Under the pieces are notes generated by a model. That model saw nothing but the letters and a program-made list of their open reading frames with translations. It did no database searches and had not been told where the DNA came from. This document shows positions 5,049 to 5,929 of a stretch of 5,929 nt of DNA, in pieces. How positions within the stretch are numbered: position 1 is the first letter of the stretch; every line of letters starts with the position of its first letter. Source of the DNA: Nanogingivalis sp963545035 (GTDB lineage Bacteria > Patescibacteriota > Saccharimonadia > Saccharimonadales > Saccharimonadaceae); NCBI GenBank assembly GCA_963545035.1, contig CAUUHU010000033.1:1-5929 (forward strand), in the 5' to 3' direction. The translations under genes were made by a program, and so were the position numbers.

Positions 5049-5929
5049 TTAGTTATTTTCCGAGGCGTTCGCGGCCAAAAATTCTAGTTCAGCGGCTTGT
5101 AAATGTTCGACAATATCAGAAATTTGGCCATTCATTGCAGCAGGAATATTGCTTCGTGAATAACCGATTCGGTGGTCGGTGATGCGGTCTTGTGGAAAGT
5201 TATAAGTTCGAATCTTTTCAGATCGATCGCCAGAACCAATCAGGCTGCGGCGTTCAGCAGTAAGTTTAGCATTTTCTTCATCAATTTTAGCTTGAAGAAG
5301 TCGGGCACGCAAAATACCAAGAGCTTTTTCTTTGTTCTTGATTTGTGATTTTTCGTCCTGATTTGTAACTACCATTCCGGTTGGTAGGTGTGTAATTCGC
5401 ACCGCAGAATCGGTTGTGTTCACGCTTTGTCCACCATGACCACCAGAACGGTAAACGTCAATTCGTAAGTCATTTGGATTAATTTCGATATCGGCTTCTT
5501 CGGCTTCAGGCAAAACAGCTACAGTTACAGTTGAAGTGTGGATTCGTCCTTGAGATTCTGTTGCCGGGATTCGTTGAACACGATGAACACCGCTTTCGAA
5601 TTTTAATTTCGAATAAGGAGCGTCACCTTTCACGCCGAAAACAACTTCTTTATATCCGCCAGCATCGTTAGCGGATTCGCTCAAAAGTTCAGTTTTTAAG
5701 CCATTTTGTTCGCAATAACGCAAATACATACGGTAGAGTTCGCTCGCAAAAAGGGAAGCCTCATCACCGCCCGCCCCAGCGCGAATTTCAACAATCACGT
5801 TTTTATCATCGTTCGGGTCTTTTGGTAGAAGCATTTCGAAAAGTTCTTGCTCAAGCGTGGCAAGTTTTTCTTCGTTTTCAGTAATTTCCATTTTGGCGAG
5901 TTCGGCAAGTTCACCCGTTTCGAGATTGG
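5049..5929 (-). CDS. prfA: Peptide chain release factor 1, 5' end missing
   Basis: RF1 recognises UAA and UAG and triggers peptide release. The frame stays open to the window edge; the ATG at 5891 is internal because coding similarity continues upstream (LETGELAELAK). About 292 of an expected roughly 360 residues are visible. Numbered from the ATG at 5891, RAGAGGDEA is at 37-45; the stop-codon-reading PAT tripeptide is at 109-111 within RIPATESQGRIHTS, which marks RF1 and not RF2 (SPF there); and the catalytic GGQ is at 153-155 in RSGGHGGQSVNTTDSA. LIGSGDRSEKIRTYNFPQDRITDH then matches the C-terminal domain (217-240). Gln155 is the expected PrmC target. prmC follows after four bases. The promoter and start lie beyond the window. 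Confidence 0.96.
   Translation of the reverse strand, partial: NLETGELAELAKMEITENEEKLATLEQELFEMLLPKDPNDDKNVIVEIRAGAGGDEASLFASELYRMYLRYCEQNGLKTELLSESANDAGGYKEVVFGVKGDAPYSKLKFESGVHRVQRIPATESQGRIHTSTVTVAVLPEAEEADIEINPNDLRIDVYRSGGHGGQSVNTTDSAVRITHLPTGMVVTNQDEKSQIKNKEKALGILRARLLQAKIDEENAKLTAERRSLIGSGDRSEKIRTYNFPQDRITDHRIGYSRSNIPAAMNGQISDIVEHLQAAELEFLAANASENN

Noticed and set aside
41..5841. TTTCGAAA as the ParB target, since it resembles parS half sites TTTC and GAAA joined without the centre
   Set aside because: The half-site spacing is four bases shorter than in parS and the copy number is far too high for a centromere site; kept only as a k-mer observation.
1..5929. UGA recoded to glycine, as in SR1 or Gracilibacteria
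   Set aside because: No gene here contains an in-frame TGA and all glycines use GGN. No TGA stop occurs among seven genes either, but seven is too few to draw a conclusion.

Overview
The window holds seven protein genes in three transcription blocks, covering about 97% of the bases, with no mobile element, CRISPR array, RNA gene or obvious accessory island. By eye G+C is roughly 35-38%. All seven stop codons are TAA or TAG, and no gene needs a TGA read as an amino acid, so the code looks standard. Short lineage-typical proteins, tight packing and a compact chromosome-partition/secretion/translation gene set suggest a small-genome bacterium. My best guess is the candidate phyla radiation, for example Saccharibacteria, but this rests on overall impression and not on a diagnostic marker.

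Layout. (1) Bases 1-1466, plus strand: the C-terminal three quarters of a ParA/Soj ATPase overlaps by one base a complete parB. These are the two proteins of chromosome segregation. A hairpin terminator follows. (2) 1502-2116, minus strand: a type I signal peptidase (lepB), convergent with parB. (3) 2193-4183, plus strand: a polytopic membrane protein of unknown function, then an HtrA/DegP-type membrane-anchored serine protease with a strong Shine-Dalgarno. These two are probably one operon. (4) 4211 to the right edge, minus strand: prfA (release factor 1, 5' end outside the window) followed four bases later by prmC, the methyltransferase that modifies the GGQ glutamine of release factors. A 16-bp hairpin lies between the convergent htrA and prmC and can terminate both.

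How they work together. ParA and ParB segregate origins. Signal peptidase and HtrA both act at the outer face of the membrane, in protein export and quality control, and are fired from back-to-back promoters in a 76-bp gap. RF1 and PrmC are enzyme and substrate in translation termination.

Most interesting signals. The palindrome TTTCGAAA occurs about eleven times (TTCGAA about twenty), in all three codon phases, far above chance. The two divergent promoters are placed so that both first genes would be leaderless or nearly so, while parB and htrA carry clear ribosome binding sites. ParB has Glu at a recognition-helix position that is normally Arg or Gln. PrmC has NLPY in place of NPPY. I do not see a clearly new multi-gene system here.
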